Positions 1 to 10,918 of a DNA stretch of 64,000 nt are shown here, in pieces (position 1 is the stretch's first letter; each line of letters opens with the position of its first letter). The notes under the pieces are model-generated. The model worked only from the letters and a program-made list of their open reading frames with translations. It was not told the origin of the DNA and did no database searches. The stretch comes from Basidiobolus meristosporus CBS 931.73. Its lineage: Eukaryota > Basidiobolomycota > Basidiobolomycetes > Basidiobolales > Basidiobolaceae. The stretch lies in NCBI GenBank assembly GCA_002104905.1, contig MCFE01000349.1:1-64000 (forward strand), given 5' to 3'. Position numbers and translations under genes: made by a program.

Positions 1-405
1 TACATTTATCACCTCAACATCATGGCTTGTTAGTGTGATACTTGCAAAGTTGCCAAATACCTTATATTGCTAGTAACATACATACCTTACAAACATATGC
101 CTGGTTGCTGCTACTTCTGCTATGAACATCTCATCAATATCCACAGAAAATATATTGCTATTTTGCCAATATATTTAATCTCCTAGCTGAATTATAGTCC
201 CCCTTATAGGTGCCCTTTGGCTCTTATCTGTGTGAGTTCAGCATTGAATGGTGCGGAAGTTGGCTTGTGTCTAAGAGAAACCCAGCATACTTTAGCAGAG
301 CTTACCTAATAGAAATTAGCTGCTTATTGCTCCCAGCCCAACTTTGCATTACTTAACTGATTACCATGCTTTGGGGCTGTTTAGCTTCTTAATTCCATAG
401 GCATA
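1..405 (-). pseudogene. Degenerate DDE transposase relic, C-terminal part (Plavaka/Tnp2-like)
   Basis: Read on the minus strand, this stretch is clearly similar in sequence to 7850-8070 on the plus strand (shared strings around the words for a stem near a His-Leu-rich end), so it belongs to a dispersed element and not to a host gene. It appears to be the continuation of the relic at 775-1882, split by the solo LTR between them. Many stops and frameshifts remain, and no ORF can be assigned. The family assignment comes from the better-preserved part at 775-1882 and is inferred. It is cut by the left edge of the window. Confidence 0.4.
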
Positions 406-774
406 TGTTGCAATTTAAGAAGTGATTTGGATATAAGGAACTTATCAAGAAATAGTGATAATAGTTGAACTGTTGTTTATTCATAAAGAAGCTCAGTATT
501 CATACCTTTGTAGAAGTAATACAGCTGCAACACTAAGTAGGGAGGGTTTCTCAATATTCAGGAGCATTCTGTAACAGTTTCAGGGTTAGTACATAATGTT
601 TGGTAATAGTGCTAATTTGATCCTGACTATAGGGGAATAATCATAAGATCATATATCTGGAGAAAGTGGCGAGGTTAAGGCAGTAAATGAGTCCTACAGT
701 GACTAAGACTAGCCTAGAATTGTTAAGTAAATTTTTAGCTGCTGAATGATACCAAATAGTCCAATATTTCAACA
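406..774 (-). repeat. Solo LTR of Copia family D (369 bp)
   Basis: The sequence starts TGTTGCAATTT and ends TTTCAACA, is 369 bp long, and is nearly identical to the LTR at 2023-2391 that abuts a Copia pol gene. It is flanked by a perfect 5-bp direct repeat GCATA (401-405 and 775-779), the expected target-site duplication. There is no internal region, so this is a solo LTR left by LTR-LTR recombination. In element orientation (minus) it carries a TATAAATA-like box and AATAAA. Near identity to the other copies suggests recent activity of the family. Confidence 0.9.
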
Positions 775-1882
775 GCATAGGTGTCTCAATATGCGCATCT
801 GTCCTTAGTATTTTCCAGCTCTTCCTGACTGTCCTCCATATACTGATGCATCACATCCATGATGGACTTGAAGGTGTTATTCTTGATGAGATTGGAATGT
901 TGTAGTACCCATGACTTGACTCATCTTCCAATCTCCCCACACATCTGTTCCATAGGAAACTACCAACAGGTGAAGCAAGGCCCATTATTCTCCACACACC
1001 AAGCAAGATGGAGTAGAAAATAATACAGTAACTGCATAGATCTATATGTACAGCTTTATAATTGTAGTATAGCAGCCCAAATCCTATTGCAAACACCTTC
1101 CTCAACAGCTGTAGATGCGTCAAGTTGGCCTTGGTGATCTGCCTCAGGATATATATTTCTTTAATGTCCACATGTAATTCCTAATAATTCCAATGTACTC
1201 TTGGTAGGAATGGCTTCCAAATGCCACTTGAATAAATACATATCCAGTTCATCTTGTCTTTATATTTGTGGTGTTGCATATGCATATGAATACTGATTGG
1301 AGCATATAAGAGGTACTTTAGGAAGAAGATACTCTGCAATATCTTGCCAATGCCTTCAAATTTTGCTGGTATCTTAAAGGGCTCATTTAGCTTTAAATGC
1401 CCCATGCACAACTTAGTCATCAGTGTAGGGATATTGTTGAAAAGCAAATGCATTGCTCCCAGTGGAAAGCATTTGCTCCAATAGATACCCTCTATCTTGA
1501 GTATCTCCAGTATCCAATTACATCCATATTCCAGGTGATGGCCTATAGCTTGCCAACTTTACTGCAATTGCATGTCAACTTCTGTACATTCTCTGTGGCA
1601 AAATGATGTTCTTAGTGTTGGTGTTTGAGTAATAATAATGTGTGTGAGTTATGGAGTAAATCCCCTGGATCCCACACATTTGACAGCAAAAACATTCATT
1701 GTTCCCAGAAAAGCTGGCTATCCTGCACATGGCCAGGGCATCTTCAATGCAGATAATAATATGTGCTTTGACATGATGGTCATTTGCTGTTATCCTGCTG
1801 GAAAGCATACAAAACTCATATAGAAATGGATGCAGATAGCTATCCAGGTTGGACAGTGATTTAGCCCAGAAACCAGTGAGAC
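775..1882 (-). pseudogene. Degenerate DDE transposase relic (Plavaka/Tnp2-like)
   Basis: Minus-strand reading frames broken by stops and shifts can be followed in order. Near 1800-1640 they show a KAHIIICIEDALAMC block followed by a Cys-rich segment (CFCCQMCGIQG). This resembles the 'D-LA-C / GHN...CRFC' segment of Plavaka/Tnp2-type transposases. Near 1450-1200 is a proline/phenylalanine segment. Near 1170-860 is a helical stretch ending GSFLWNRCVGRLEDESSHG, reminiscent of the family's late 'SFPFE..NG' motif. The match is by eye and the copy is dead. The relic continues at 1-405 beyond a solo LTR and is bounded on the other side by an inverted LTR fragment. A different DDE superfamily is possible. 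Confidence 0.45.
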
Positions 1883-2021
1883 TGTTGAAATATTGGACTA
1901 TTTGGTATCATTCAGCAGCTAAAAATTTACTTAACAATTCTAGGCTAGTCATAGTCACTGTAGGACTCATTTACTGCCTTGACTTTGCCACTTTCTCCAG
2001 ATATATGATCTTATGATTATT
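1883..2021 (+). repeat. Inverted fragment of the Copia family D LTR
   Basis: These 139 bases are the reverse complement of the last part of the 369-bp family D LTR (begins TGTTGAAATATTGG). They break off directly against the intact LTR at 2023, making a head-to-head arrangement. The missing remainder and the abrupt junction suggest that insertion of element D truncated an older LTR, or a local rearrangement. Confidence 0.85.
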
Positions 2022-2022
2022 C

Positions 2023-2391
2023 TGTTGCAATTTAAGAAGTGATTTGGATATAAGGAACTTATCAAGAAATAGTGATAATAGTTGAACTGTTGTTTATTCA
2101 TAAAGAAGCTCAGTATTTATACCTTTGTAGAAGTAATACAGCTGCAACACTAAGTAGGGAGGGTTTCTCAATATTCAGGAGCATTCTGTAACAGTTTCAG
2201 GGTTAGTACATAATGTTTGGTAATAGTGCTAATTTGATCCTGACTATAGGGGAATAATCATAAGATCATATATCTGGAGAAAGTGGCAAAGTTAAGGCAG
2301 TAAATGAGTCCTACAGTGACTATGACTAGCCTAGAATTGTTAAGTAAATCTTTAGCTGCTGAATGATACCAAATAGTCCAATATTTCAACA
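2023..2391 (-). repeat. 3' LTR of Copia element D
   Basis: This is a full 369-bp LTR with TG...CA ends (TGTTGCAATTT to TTTCAACA on the plus strand). It lies directly downstream of the minus-strand pol gene, after a purine-rich tract, which makes it the 3' LTR of element D. The stop codon of pol (TGT TGA) lies inside the first bases of the LTR in element orientation. No matching 5' LTR follows the gag end near 5992, so the element is 5'-truncated. Confidence 0.9.
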
Positions 2392-5300
2392 CTCCCCCTC
2401 AACTAAATAATTTCTTAATCCCAATTTCTCTCTAAGGATCTCAAACTGTGGCCTAGCTAGTGGTTTTGTCAATATGTCTGCCACCATTTTGTCAGTTGGG
2501 CAGTAAACCAGCTCTACTAAGTTATTTTCTACAGCTTCCCTCACAAAGTGATGCTGTATATCAATGTGCTTAGTTCTGGCATGATTAGTAGGATTTCTAG
2601 CTAATGAAATACAACTTTGATTATCCTTGTAAATACATGTTGGTTCACCTGAATTAAAACCTAAGTCTTTGAATAATTTTTGTAGCCATATAGCCTCCTT
2701 AGCTGCTTGACATGCAGCCATATATTTGGCTTCAGTTGTAGATAGTGCCACAGTTGGTTGTTTCTTGCAATTCCAAGTAATAGCTGCACCAGCATAAAGA
2801 AATACATAGCCTGTGGTAGAGCGTCTGTCAATCAAATCCCTACCCCAATCTGAATCACTATAACCATCATATTTTTGCCTATTAGCTGCTCCAGAGAATT
2901 CCAGTACCATATTTATGATACCTTGTAGATATCTGAAAATTGGCTTAACTGCTGCAATTTGATCTGATCCATAATTCTGCATAAATTGACTGACTATTCC
3001 AACTGCTACTGCAATATCTGGACGTGAAGACACCATCAAGTACATTAGGCTACCAACCATTGATTGATAGGGAAAGTTTTGGTCCATATTTGAGCTGTTT
3101 TCATCTATAACTGGCTGAGATTTGCTTAATTTCAGGTTATTGTCCATAGGGGTTGCTGCAGGTTTGCAATTTTCCATTTTGAAGCGTCTAAGAATGTCCC
3201 TGATGTACTTAGACTGATTCAGCACAATTTTCTGCGTAGGTATGTCAAATTTGACCTCAATTCCAAGAAAATAGCTCAATTTTCCAAGATCTTTCATCTC
3301 AAACTTGCTGAAGAGATCTGATTTCGTCTGTTTAAGTGCCTCTTGATCACTTGTAGCTATAATTAGGTCGTCCACATAAAGAACTAGGATGATCACACCC
3401 TTTTTGAGCTGTTTCACATATATACTGTGATCTGCAGTGCTACAAGATAACCCAATTTCCTCTAGATATGTGTCAATCTTGTTATACCATGCTCTGGGTG
3501 CCTGCTTAAGCCCATACAACAATTTTCTAAGTTTGCACACCTTATGGGGGCTTTTTGGATCAGTAAAACCTTCTGTTTGCTCCATATATAGTTTCTTGCA
3601 AATCCCCATTTAGAAAGGCTGTTTTGACATCCATTTGGTGTTGATCTAGACTGTGTACAGCTGCCAGGGCTAGAACTGTCCTAATAGAGTTAAACTTGGC
3701 CACCGGAGCAAATGTTTCCTTAAAGTCTAGTCCCTGGATCTGGGAATAGCCTTTAGCTACCAATCTAGCCTTGTACTTATCAACGGCACCATTTGAGGTT
3801 ATCTTGATCTTGTAGACCCATCTACATCCTATTGGCTTTCTCCCATTTGGTAAATCTACCAGTTCCCACGTTTTTGCCTTGATCAGTGATTGGTACTCCT
3901 CCTGCATGGCTTGTTGCCACTTAGTAGCATCTGGACCTTGCATTGCCTGTTCCAGATTCTGAGGTTCGGCACATAAGGCAAGATAAGCTTCTTCATGATC
4001 ATTGGATGTCTGCCACCAGGATCCAAGGGCATTTCTTATTCTGGTAGATCTCCTAACTGGGATAATCTGTTCTGATCTGGAACTGGTAGAAGTATCTTCC
4101 ATCTCTGGCTGGATTTGGTACGTATCTTCTTCATTTGTGTTGATTGCATCATCAGGCAGCTGGCCAATGATTTCTGTGGCTTTCTGATCTGAATTCTCCT
4201 CAAATACAACGTTCCTGCTCTTGATCAGCTTCTGAATTTTGCCATCATACACTCTATACCCTTTAGTATCTTCACAATACCCAAGAAAGATCCGTTTTCT
4301 ACTCTTTGGCTCCAACTTTGAGCGTTTTTTGTCAGGGATGTGATAAAAAACATCACTGCCAAAGATCCTGAGGTGCTGGAGATCTGGTTTTTTGCCTGTA
4401 TATGCTTCAAAGGGTGTAGAATTGTGTAGTGCTGTTGTTGGGCATCTGTTCTTGATGTATACAGCGGTAGCAACAGATTCAGCCCAAAACTTGTAATCCA
4501 TTCCCTTATCATGTAGCATAGATCTTCCCATCTCTACTATTGTTCTATTTGCACGTTCTGCTACTCCATTTTGCTGTGGAGTATGAGGAACTGTGGTCTG
4601 TTGAAGTATACCAGTAGACAAGCAGTATTTTGCAAACTCCTTTGAGCAGTATTCTTCTCCATTGTCACTTTGTAGTACCTTCAATTTACACCCAGTTTGT
4701 GCTTCTGCCATGTTCTTGAAGTGCTTAAACATCTCTAAAGCTTCATCCTTTGTTTTGAGGAAGTACACCCATGTATATCTTGTCTTGTCATCAATAAACC
4801 TCATAAAGTATCTCTTGGCTCCAAAGGACAGTGTTCTCATGGGGCCACATATGTCTGAGTGTACAATAGCCAATATTTCGGTGGTATTGATGCCTTCTGA
4901 GCTCTTGAAACGTTGCCTAGCTTGTTTGCCATATGAACATCCCTTACAAACATTCAATTTGATTGGAATTGAGTATTTTAGGCCCAAAACAAGCTGATTT
5001 TTCACCAATTGGCTCATATTCTGTTCCCCTATGTGTCCTAGCCTCCTATGCCACATCTCCCAGTTGGTTTCATCAGTTTCAGCAATGTTGACATACTCAG
5101 GTACAATGATCTTGCATTGTAACTTGTATATATTGTGATCTCTGATTCCCAAAGCTAATTTTTGTCCATTCTCACTCAATATTGAGCAGCTCAGCTTAGT
5201 AAAAACAAATTTCAGTCCCTGAGTAGTTGCTTTACTGACTGAGAGTAGGTTCTTAGCTATTCCAGGTACATAGAGTACGTCAGTCAGTTTTGCTGTTGTT

Positions 5301-5992
5301 GCCCCTGAGTTATCACTCATATTTAGTTGTATAGACCCACTGGCGGTAGCTTCCAATGCAGAGTTATCTCTGAGATAAACCTTTCTTACGGGAATAGTCT
5401 TTAAGTTGCTGAACCAATCCTTTATACCACAAATATGCTGTGATGCTCCAGAGTCAATATACCATTCATTACTTTGGTTACTTGCACTCTCTTGTACAGT
5501 GACAAATAGCTGTTCATCAGTAGTTATATGGTTTGCCTGCTCTAGTTTCTGTTTTTTGTCTGCTTGTTTCTTCTTGCATTCTCTTGCCCAGTGTCCTGGC
5601 TTCTTACAGTAGTTACAGCAGCCAGGTTTTCTTCGGTTTTGTTGCTTTCCCTTCTTTTCTGTATGCCTTTCTGAACTGAATAAAGCATTATATTCAATTT
5701 TCTCTGCTTGGTCATTACATCTGAGTTCTTCATGGAGAAGTCTTCCTTTGACATAGTCTAAAGTCAAGTTGTCTTCTCTGCTTTCAAAAGAAAGTATGAG
5801 TGGCTCATACTCGTCTGGTAGGCTGCAAAGCAGACAGAGTATCTTTTCTTCATCATCTACACCAGCATTAATACTGTAAAGTTCTTCTGCAAGTGTCTCC
5901 ATTCTGGTAATGAGTTGTAGCATGTCATCATCTGGCTTTTTTCTCATGTTGAAGAACTTTTGTTTCAAATAAAGCTTGCTTGATACTGACAA
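2386..5992 (-). pseudogene. Copia (Ty1/copia) gag-pol, 5'-truncated, one frameshift
   Basis: Two long minus-strand frames (5992-3560 and 3609-2386) together encode a Copia polyprotein. In order: the C-terminal part of Gag, a CCHC knuckle (CCNYCKKPGHWAREC), the protease motif IDSGASQHIC, integrase with an HHCC finger (WHRRLGHIGEQN) and D-D-35-E residues (HSDICG, QSDNGEEY, QQNGVAERANR), then reverse transcriptase (LYVDDLIIA) and RNase H (STTEAKYMAACQAAKE, KHIDIQHHF). The frames join near 3590-3605 in an alternating AT run, where one AT unit (2 bp) appears lost. Otherwise the coding region is intact, which suggests a young copy. The N-terminal half of Gag and the 5' LTR are missing. Confidence 0.92.
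2392..2400 (-). other. Polypurine tract of Copia D
   Basis: On the minus strand GAGGGGGAG immediately precedes the 3' LTR, as expected for the plus-strand priming site. It is also translated as part of the last residues of pol (VEGEC), so the tract is inside the coding region. Confidence 0.8.
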
Positions 5993-6106
5993 TTGTGGAG
6001 TGCATTACAACCTCAACAATGCCATGCAATTATTGTTACAGCACCAATCAAATGCCATCAAGTTTGATAACATTTTTTGTCAGTAAATTTAGCAAAACAC
6101 TGTTGT
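5993..6106. other. Unassigned spacer at the broken 5' end of Copia D
   Basis: This short AT-rich stretch has no ORF. Part of it (around 6010-6110) is loosely similar to 8420-8530 (shared CAACAATGCCATGC and TTAGCAAA strings), so it is probably fragments of another dispersed element. Confidence 0.35.
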
Positions 6107-6637
6107 TAAATCAAGTAGGTATATGGATAGAAGGGATGATGATTTATTGTTGAGGGGTTGCCTCACTTATGTACTTTTCTCACTGGCAAAATGATTACTA
6201 ATCATGGTGCTCCAGAAGGATCCAGTGGTCTAATAGAAATTTTAATGACACCAAAATGAGCTAAAAATGTTCTAAGCAGGTGCTGGAAGGTTCCAAGAGG
6301 TACAGCACACCCAGCCAATCATGGATCAGTATTCTAAACTGGTGCCAGATATGGTATGAAAATGGTAGGGATGGTGACACAACTTGCCCATGTGTTGCAG
6401 GTACTGGTGCAGATGCCTGCCTAATATAGAAGCACATACATCTAGTAACCTTACGTAAAGTCAGAGTTAGCTTTTACAATAAGGTAAGCAGGAGTGATAG
6501 TCAGCCAGCTTATGTGATAGTACTCATCAAGTAAGACAAATGGGATAAAACTAATATAAGAGTAGTAGAAAAATAGGGAAGTTGAAAAGATGGGAATGAG
6601 CACATCTGTCAGTTGGTGTCATTGTGACCCTACTACA
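6107..6637. repeat. 5'-truncated copy of the 1.07-kb LTR family
   Basis: This stretch aligns with 13534-14072 of the intact 1070-bp copy over its whole length, including the block around GGGATGATGATTTATTG and the terminal CTACTACA. The first half of the LTR is absent. It marks the point where Copia D loses its 5' part. Confidence 0.8.
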
Positions 6638-6639
6638 GC

Positions 6640-8070
6640 AGGACCAAGTGGTTTTTTATAGGGTTACTTTACCAACAATATCTTGCTGGCCACTTGATAC
6701 TTCTTTAACAGCATCTGGCTGTACTTGTAACTTTGTGCAAACTGAGCCAGGAGAATTTGTGATGCCTCTACGCTCAGCCCTGCCTTCTGAATATGGCATG
6801 CAGAGCAATAGCTCTGACAAAGCAGGCTCTTTGATAGATTGTGATCTTGTCTTCCCTAACAACAATACCCTGCATGAGCCTAGCAAAATCCCAGTGTGCA
6901 ATAGGACAACACCTGTGAAAAAAAATGCCAAGGATACTTTATGGAATCAAGTGAGCCCAGTAATCCATTTACTGGTGAATAATGTGATGTTATAGCTTGA
7001 GAGGTGGTGTTTCCACCAAAAATTGGTAATGGGGCCTTTGAGTATTTACAACTACTTCTTGTCAAAATTATCCTGGGATGTATCTTACTATTGCATGATA
7101 TGAATAGAGAGCCATCATGTGGCTGGCTATGTAGGAACCAGAGACTCTCCTGATTTCAGCATGTGTCAACAGTTGCATGGTGTTCACATCAGAAAATGCC
7201 TCCATTGAAAGGTGTCCAACTTGTCAGGAATCCTCCACCACTGGGGGAAAATATTGTTCACATGTTTGATATATTCTGGTAATACCCCATCTAAAGAAGA
7301 TCATGCAGTCCTACAAATATTGCAAAGCTATAAAGTACTGCACTCAGCATCCCGCATGAAAAATCTCAAATTTGGAATGCGTCTAATTTTCAGCTGATAT
7401 TCTGCTGGTATTCTGCTGGCATTTGGCTGGTATTCAGCTTGTGTGTTTGGTTCAGAATTTCAATTATAATTATGAAGGAAGAAATGGGCACCTAACTACT
7501 AAATTTGCCATGGATGCAAGTAGGCTGAGCCTCCTCTTGGAGAATCTGTTTGCTTGCCTGCCCATCAGCTAACAACAGAAATATTAAGAGTTGTCAAGTT
7601 TGAGAAAATTCAGCCAATATTATGATGGTATTTTGTTGGCCTTTTCTTAATTTTTTTTCTTAGGGATCAAGCAAGCACCAACACCTCCAATTTAATCAAT
7701 GGTATACATTACAAACAGCTAAGAAGGGAGGGCAACTTTGAAGGTATGTATAGTATAAATCAAGCAAGAACATATCAGATATATTTGATGGCAAATATTA
7801 CAAACAGCTAAGAGGCAAGGGCTACTTTAAAGGTATGTATGGCCATGCCTTTGCCTGAGCCAGAATGCACCTATAAGGGGACCTAAATTCAGTAGGGAGA
7901 AGGAATATATTGGCTAAATACTGAAAAGTATTTTGCAGATAATCCAGAGGTATTTATGGCAGAAGTTGTGGCAAGCAAGCATTTTATCAAAAGATGGATG
8001 TGTTACCAGCATTATAAAATATATGGCAACTTTGCAAGCATCACACTAAAAAGTTTTAAAGTTCAGGTGA
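6640..8070 (+). pseudogene. Degenerate DDE transposase relic (Plavaka/Tnp2-like)
   Basis: Two parts can be tied to other copies. Bases 6660-6935 match 19918-20195 in inverted orientation, and 7850-8070 match the reverse complement of about 30-330. Between them lie two similar modules, about 93 bases apart (7705-7748 and 7798-7841), each reading roughly YKQLR-x-GxFxGMY. All frames carry stops. The transposase family is inferred from the related pieces and is not proven. The interval is shorter than a full Tnp2-type gene, so internal deletions are likely. Confidence 0.4.
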
Positions 8071-8903
8071 TAGAAGTATGTCAATTGGGATGGTGTGCCC
8101 ATTTGTAGAGGTTGGTAAGCAAGAAGCCAGAGTATTTTTGACTTAAACTATACATGAAATACTCAAGGTAGTGTGGGTAAGCAAATAAAGAGGGGTGATT
8201 CTGTGGAAGGATATGTGAAATGCGCAAGGGGATGTAGAAAAAAGAAATACTGTTTGGTAAAGTGGTATAGTAGCATTATACAGAACTAGCTGTAGGCTGC
8301 CATACTGCTGTTATAATGGCATTGCAGGCTTGCAAAGTGGCCTTTAAAACACCGTCATGTTTCTTGCCATATAAGGCAATTGGATGTACTGACCAGTTAG
8401 TTCCATTCAAATAGTTGCAAAGTGCACTAAGACCGCAACAATGCCATGCCAGCCTTGTTAAAACACAGTACAAATACTGTTGTATTTAGCAACTATATTT
8501 AGCTGTAAAATTAGCAAAGCACCATTGTAATTCTGTTACAGGATTGTGTCAATAGTCATTAACACTAAGCTGCTGGTATTATTGCAGTCTCCTGACAGCA
8601 TCTTGACAACCAATCTAGATTGGATCCACCTGCATGACCAAATTAGTCTTCACAGAGTACTACTACTTTGACTGAATGCCTCTTGAGCTTTTTCCTTGAT
8701 AAGGGTTGTGCTAGTGCATCTGTATCTGCCTGCTGTTCCCTTGTTGGCACTCTTCCAGCCACCTGATGTCTTGTTGATGCTTGTTTGGGGCTTTTGGCCC
8801 TGCTTGTAATGGTCTCTAGAGGAAGCTGCTGGTTTTTAGCCATTGCACCCTTGTTCTTCTGCCTTTGATAGTTTCAGCTATTCTTGAGATACTTTCTTGG
8901 CAT
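8071..8903. other. Repeat-derived sequence without a recognisable gene
   Basis: No convincing ORF is present. Bases 8575-8640 (AAGCTGCTGGTATTAT followed by CTCCTGACAGC) resemble 26485-26555, and 8420-8530 resemble 6010-6110. I read this as mixed old repeat fragments. Confidence 0.4.
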
Positions 8904-9272
8904 TGTTGCAATTTAAGAAGTGATTTGGATATAAGGAACTTATCAAGAAATGGTGATAATAGTTGAACCGCTGTTTATTCATAAAGAAGCTCAGTATTTA
9001 TACCTTTGTAGAAGTAATACAGCTGCAATACTAAGTAGGGAGGGTTTCTCAATATTCAGGAGCATTCTGTAACAGTTTCAGGGTTAGTACATAATGTTTG
9101 GTAATAGTGCTAATTTGATCCTGACTATAGGGGAATAATCATAAGATCATATATCTGGAGAAAGTGGCAAAGTCAAGGCAGTAAATGAGTCCTACAGTGA
9201 CTAAGACTAGCCTAGAATTGTTAAGTAAATTTTTAGCTGCTGAATGATACCAAATAGTCCAATATTTCAACA
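8904..9272 (-). repeat. Solo LTR of Copia family D (369 bp)
   Basis: This is a third full copy of the 369-bp LTR with intact TGTTG...CAACA ends. A perfect 5-bp duplication GGCAT flanks it (8899-8903 and 9273-9277), and no internal sequence is attached. It is therefore a solo LTR from an independent insertion. The 130 bases after it, up to 9404, contain nothing I recognise. Confidence 0.9.
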
Positions 9273-9404
9273 GGCATACCTATGATGCCCCAAAGTTTGT
9301 TTGCATGCTTGAGTTTTGGATAATGCACATGGAACCAGTCAGGCTCATCATGTTTGGCCTTGAGTTCCACTACTTTTATATCCAGTATATCATCAACTGA
9401 AGAT

Positions 9405-9460
9405 CACTAAATTTGCTTCTCCTCCCAATCACTTCCAATATCTCCAAGACTCTTACAACA
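9405..9460 (+). repeat. Remnant of the 5' LTR of Copia A
   Basis: Only the last 50-odd bases of the 349-bp LTR remain, ending CTCCAAGACTCTTACAACA as in the other family copies. They are followed at once by the primer-binding site. The exact left limit is uncertain. Confidence 0.75.
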
Positions 9461-9461
9461 T

Positions 9462-9473
9462 GTTATGAGCCCC
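9462..9473 (+). other. Primer-binding site of Copia A (half-tRNA-iMet type)
   Basis: GTTATGAGCCCC follows the LTR end directly. It is complementary to the anticodon stem-loop of initiator tRNA-Met (GGGCUCAUAAC) and not to a tRNA 3' end. This is the arrangement known for Drosophila copia and yeast Ty5. The same sequence is found at the equivalent place in Copia C (31087-31099). Confidence 0.7.
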
Positions 9474-9491
9474 AAGCTGTCACACTCTGCA

Positions 9492-10493
9492 ATGTCTACT
9501 ATGCTATTATTAGACTTTTTCCCTCTGCCCAAAAGCTGGATGGATCATAGTGCCAAGTGTGAAAGGTGACAACAAAGGTGCTGCAACAAGAAAGAGGCCT
9601 TTGGCATATTGTTGTGGAAGAAGAATGCCCTCCTAAAAGTGTGGGAGAGGAAGCCTTAAGGTACCAGAGGAAAGAACATAGTGCCTTTAACTGCATTTGT
9701 ATTGAGATTAAAGATAAGCTGCAAATTCAATGCTCAAGAGCAACTGTTGCCAAAATGCCTGGAAGGCATTGGAAGACACCTACCAGTCATATTCAGCTGC
9801 TAAGAAAATGTAAATGACACAAATGTTCTCTACTACAAGGATGCAGCCAGCAGAAGATATGCAAAATCTAATTAACAGAACTACCCTACTGGTGGATTAG
9901 ATGGAATCAGTGAGCATACCAACCACTGATGAGGATGTGATAGTTACCATCCTGAGAAGCCTGACAGAAAAGCTTTAGGGCCTTGTATAAGCCTTAAAGT
10001 CCAGAGCTGAAGATTTAACCTTATATTATGTAAATGGAAGGCTCCTGGATGAAGAATTAAGAAAATTAAGTGCCAATAAGAAGGAAGAAGAAAATGCTTT
10101 AATAAGCAATGACAACCAACAAAGAAGATACCCAAGACCTTTCAAAGGCAACGACAACCTGTTTTGCTACTACTGCAAAAGGAAAGGACACACAGCTGAC
10201 TGGTGCTTCAAAAAGAGAGACAGCCAGCAGAAAAAGTCTGGATATGGAAATGCTGCCACAACTGAAGATAGACTATTGATACCTGCACTAAGTATGACTA
10301 CATGCAAGGACTCTTAGATGATGTACATTGACTCTGGAGCTTCTCAACACTTTACACACTAAAAAGTACTTTTTACCCAATATCAAGAAATTCCAATTAA
10401 AAAGGTTTTCATGGGTGACAATAGAACACATGATGTTGTGGGAGAAGGAACTATCCAAGTAAACCTTAGAAGCAGTGAATGAAGCCATACACT
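9492..10493 (+). pseudogene. Copia A gag and start of protease (degenerate)
   Basis: An ATG at 9492 lies 31 bases after the primer-binding site, at the place of the Gag start in sibling C. Pieces of Gag (LLQERGLW-like, then GRLLDEELRK-like) follow in changing frames. A CCHC knuckle (CYYCKRKGHTADWC) lies near 10161, and the protease start (IDSGASQHFTH) near 10328. Stop codons occur in all frames. The reading continues at 16506 beyond the Gypsy insertion. Confidence 0.85.
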
Positions 10494-10860
10494 TGTTATG
10501 ATCTGCCGCTTGAATGTTTAAGTTAGATCAGTTTTTTAGTCAAATCAATTAGTATATGTTTAGGTCATCAGTATATCAGTATTATCTATGAAATCAGTAG
10601 CATTGGTCAGCAATGAATCAGCAGATCCTTATCAGACAGAAATAGATATATTAAGTAGGATCTTATTGGGTGAGGATGATGCAATCAAATGAGTGATCAG
10701 CCACAACCTACATTAGGAAATACAATTAGTCAGCAATTGATCTGGCAAAATGTATATAAGGAGCTGCTGGAACCTCAATAAAAATCAGTTCAAGTTTTAG
10801 TGAATACAATACTAGTTAAACTCCCTATTCCTCTACAACTCTTATACCAAGACTGTAACA
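10494..10860 (+). repeat. 5' LTR of the Gypsy element (367 bp)
   Basis: It has TGTTATG...GTAACA ends. A TATATAAGG box near 10752 and a CAATAAAAATC poly(A)-type signal near 10777 are visible. It is near-identical to 16137-16505. Confidence 0.93.
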
Positions 10861-10861
10861 T

Positions 10862-10868
10862 TGGTAGC
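10862..10868 (+). other. Primer-binding site of the Gypsy element
   Basis: TGGTAGC begins one base after the 5' LTR. It is complementary to the GCUACCA 3' end of initiator tRNA-Met, the usual primer in Ty3/Tf-like elements. The match beyond seven bases is weak. Confidence 0.7.
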
Positions 10869-10918
10869 AGCAATAACCAGAAACCTCCCTCCTGAAGAAA
10901 GAAGAAACCACCCTCAAG

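Noticed and set aside
8276-8843. Short minus-strand ORFs (65 and 66 codons) near the solo LTR
   Set aside because: They lie in repeat-derived sequence, have no domain, and match the length expected by chance in AT-rich DNA.
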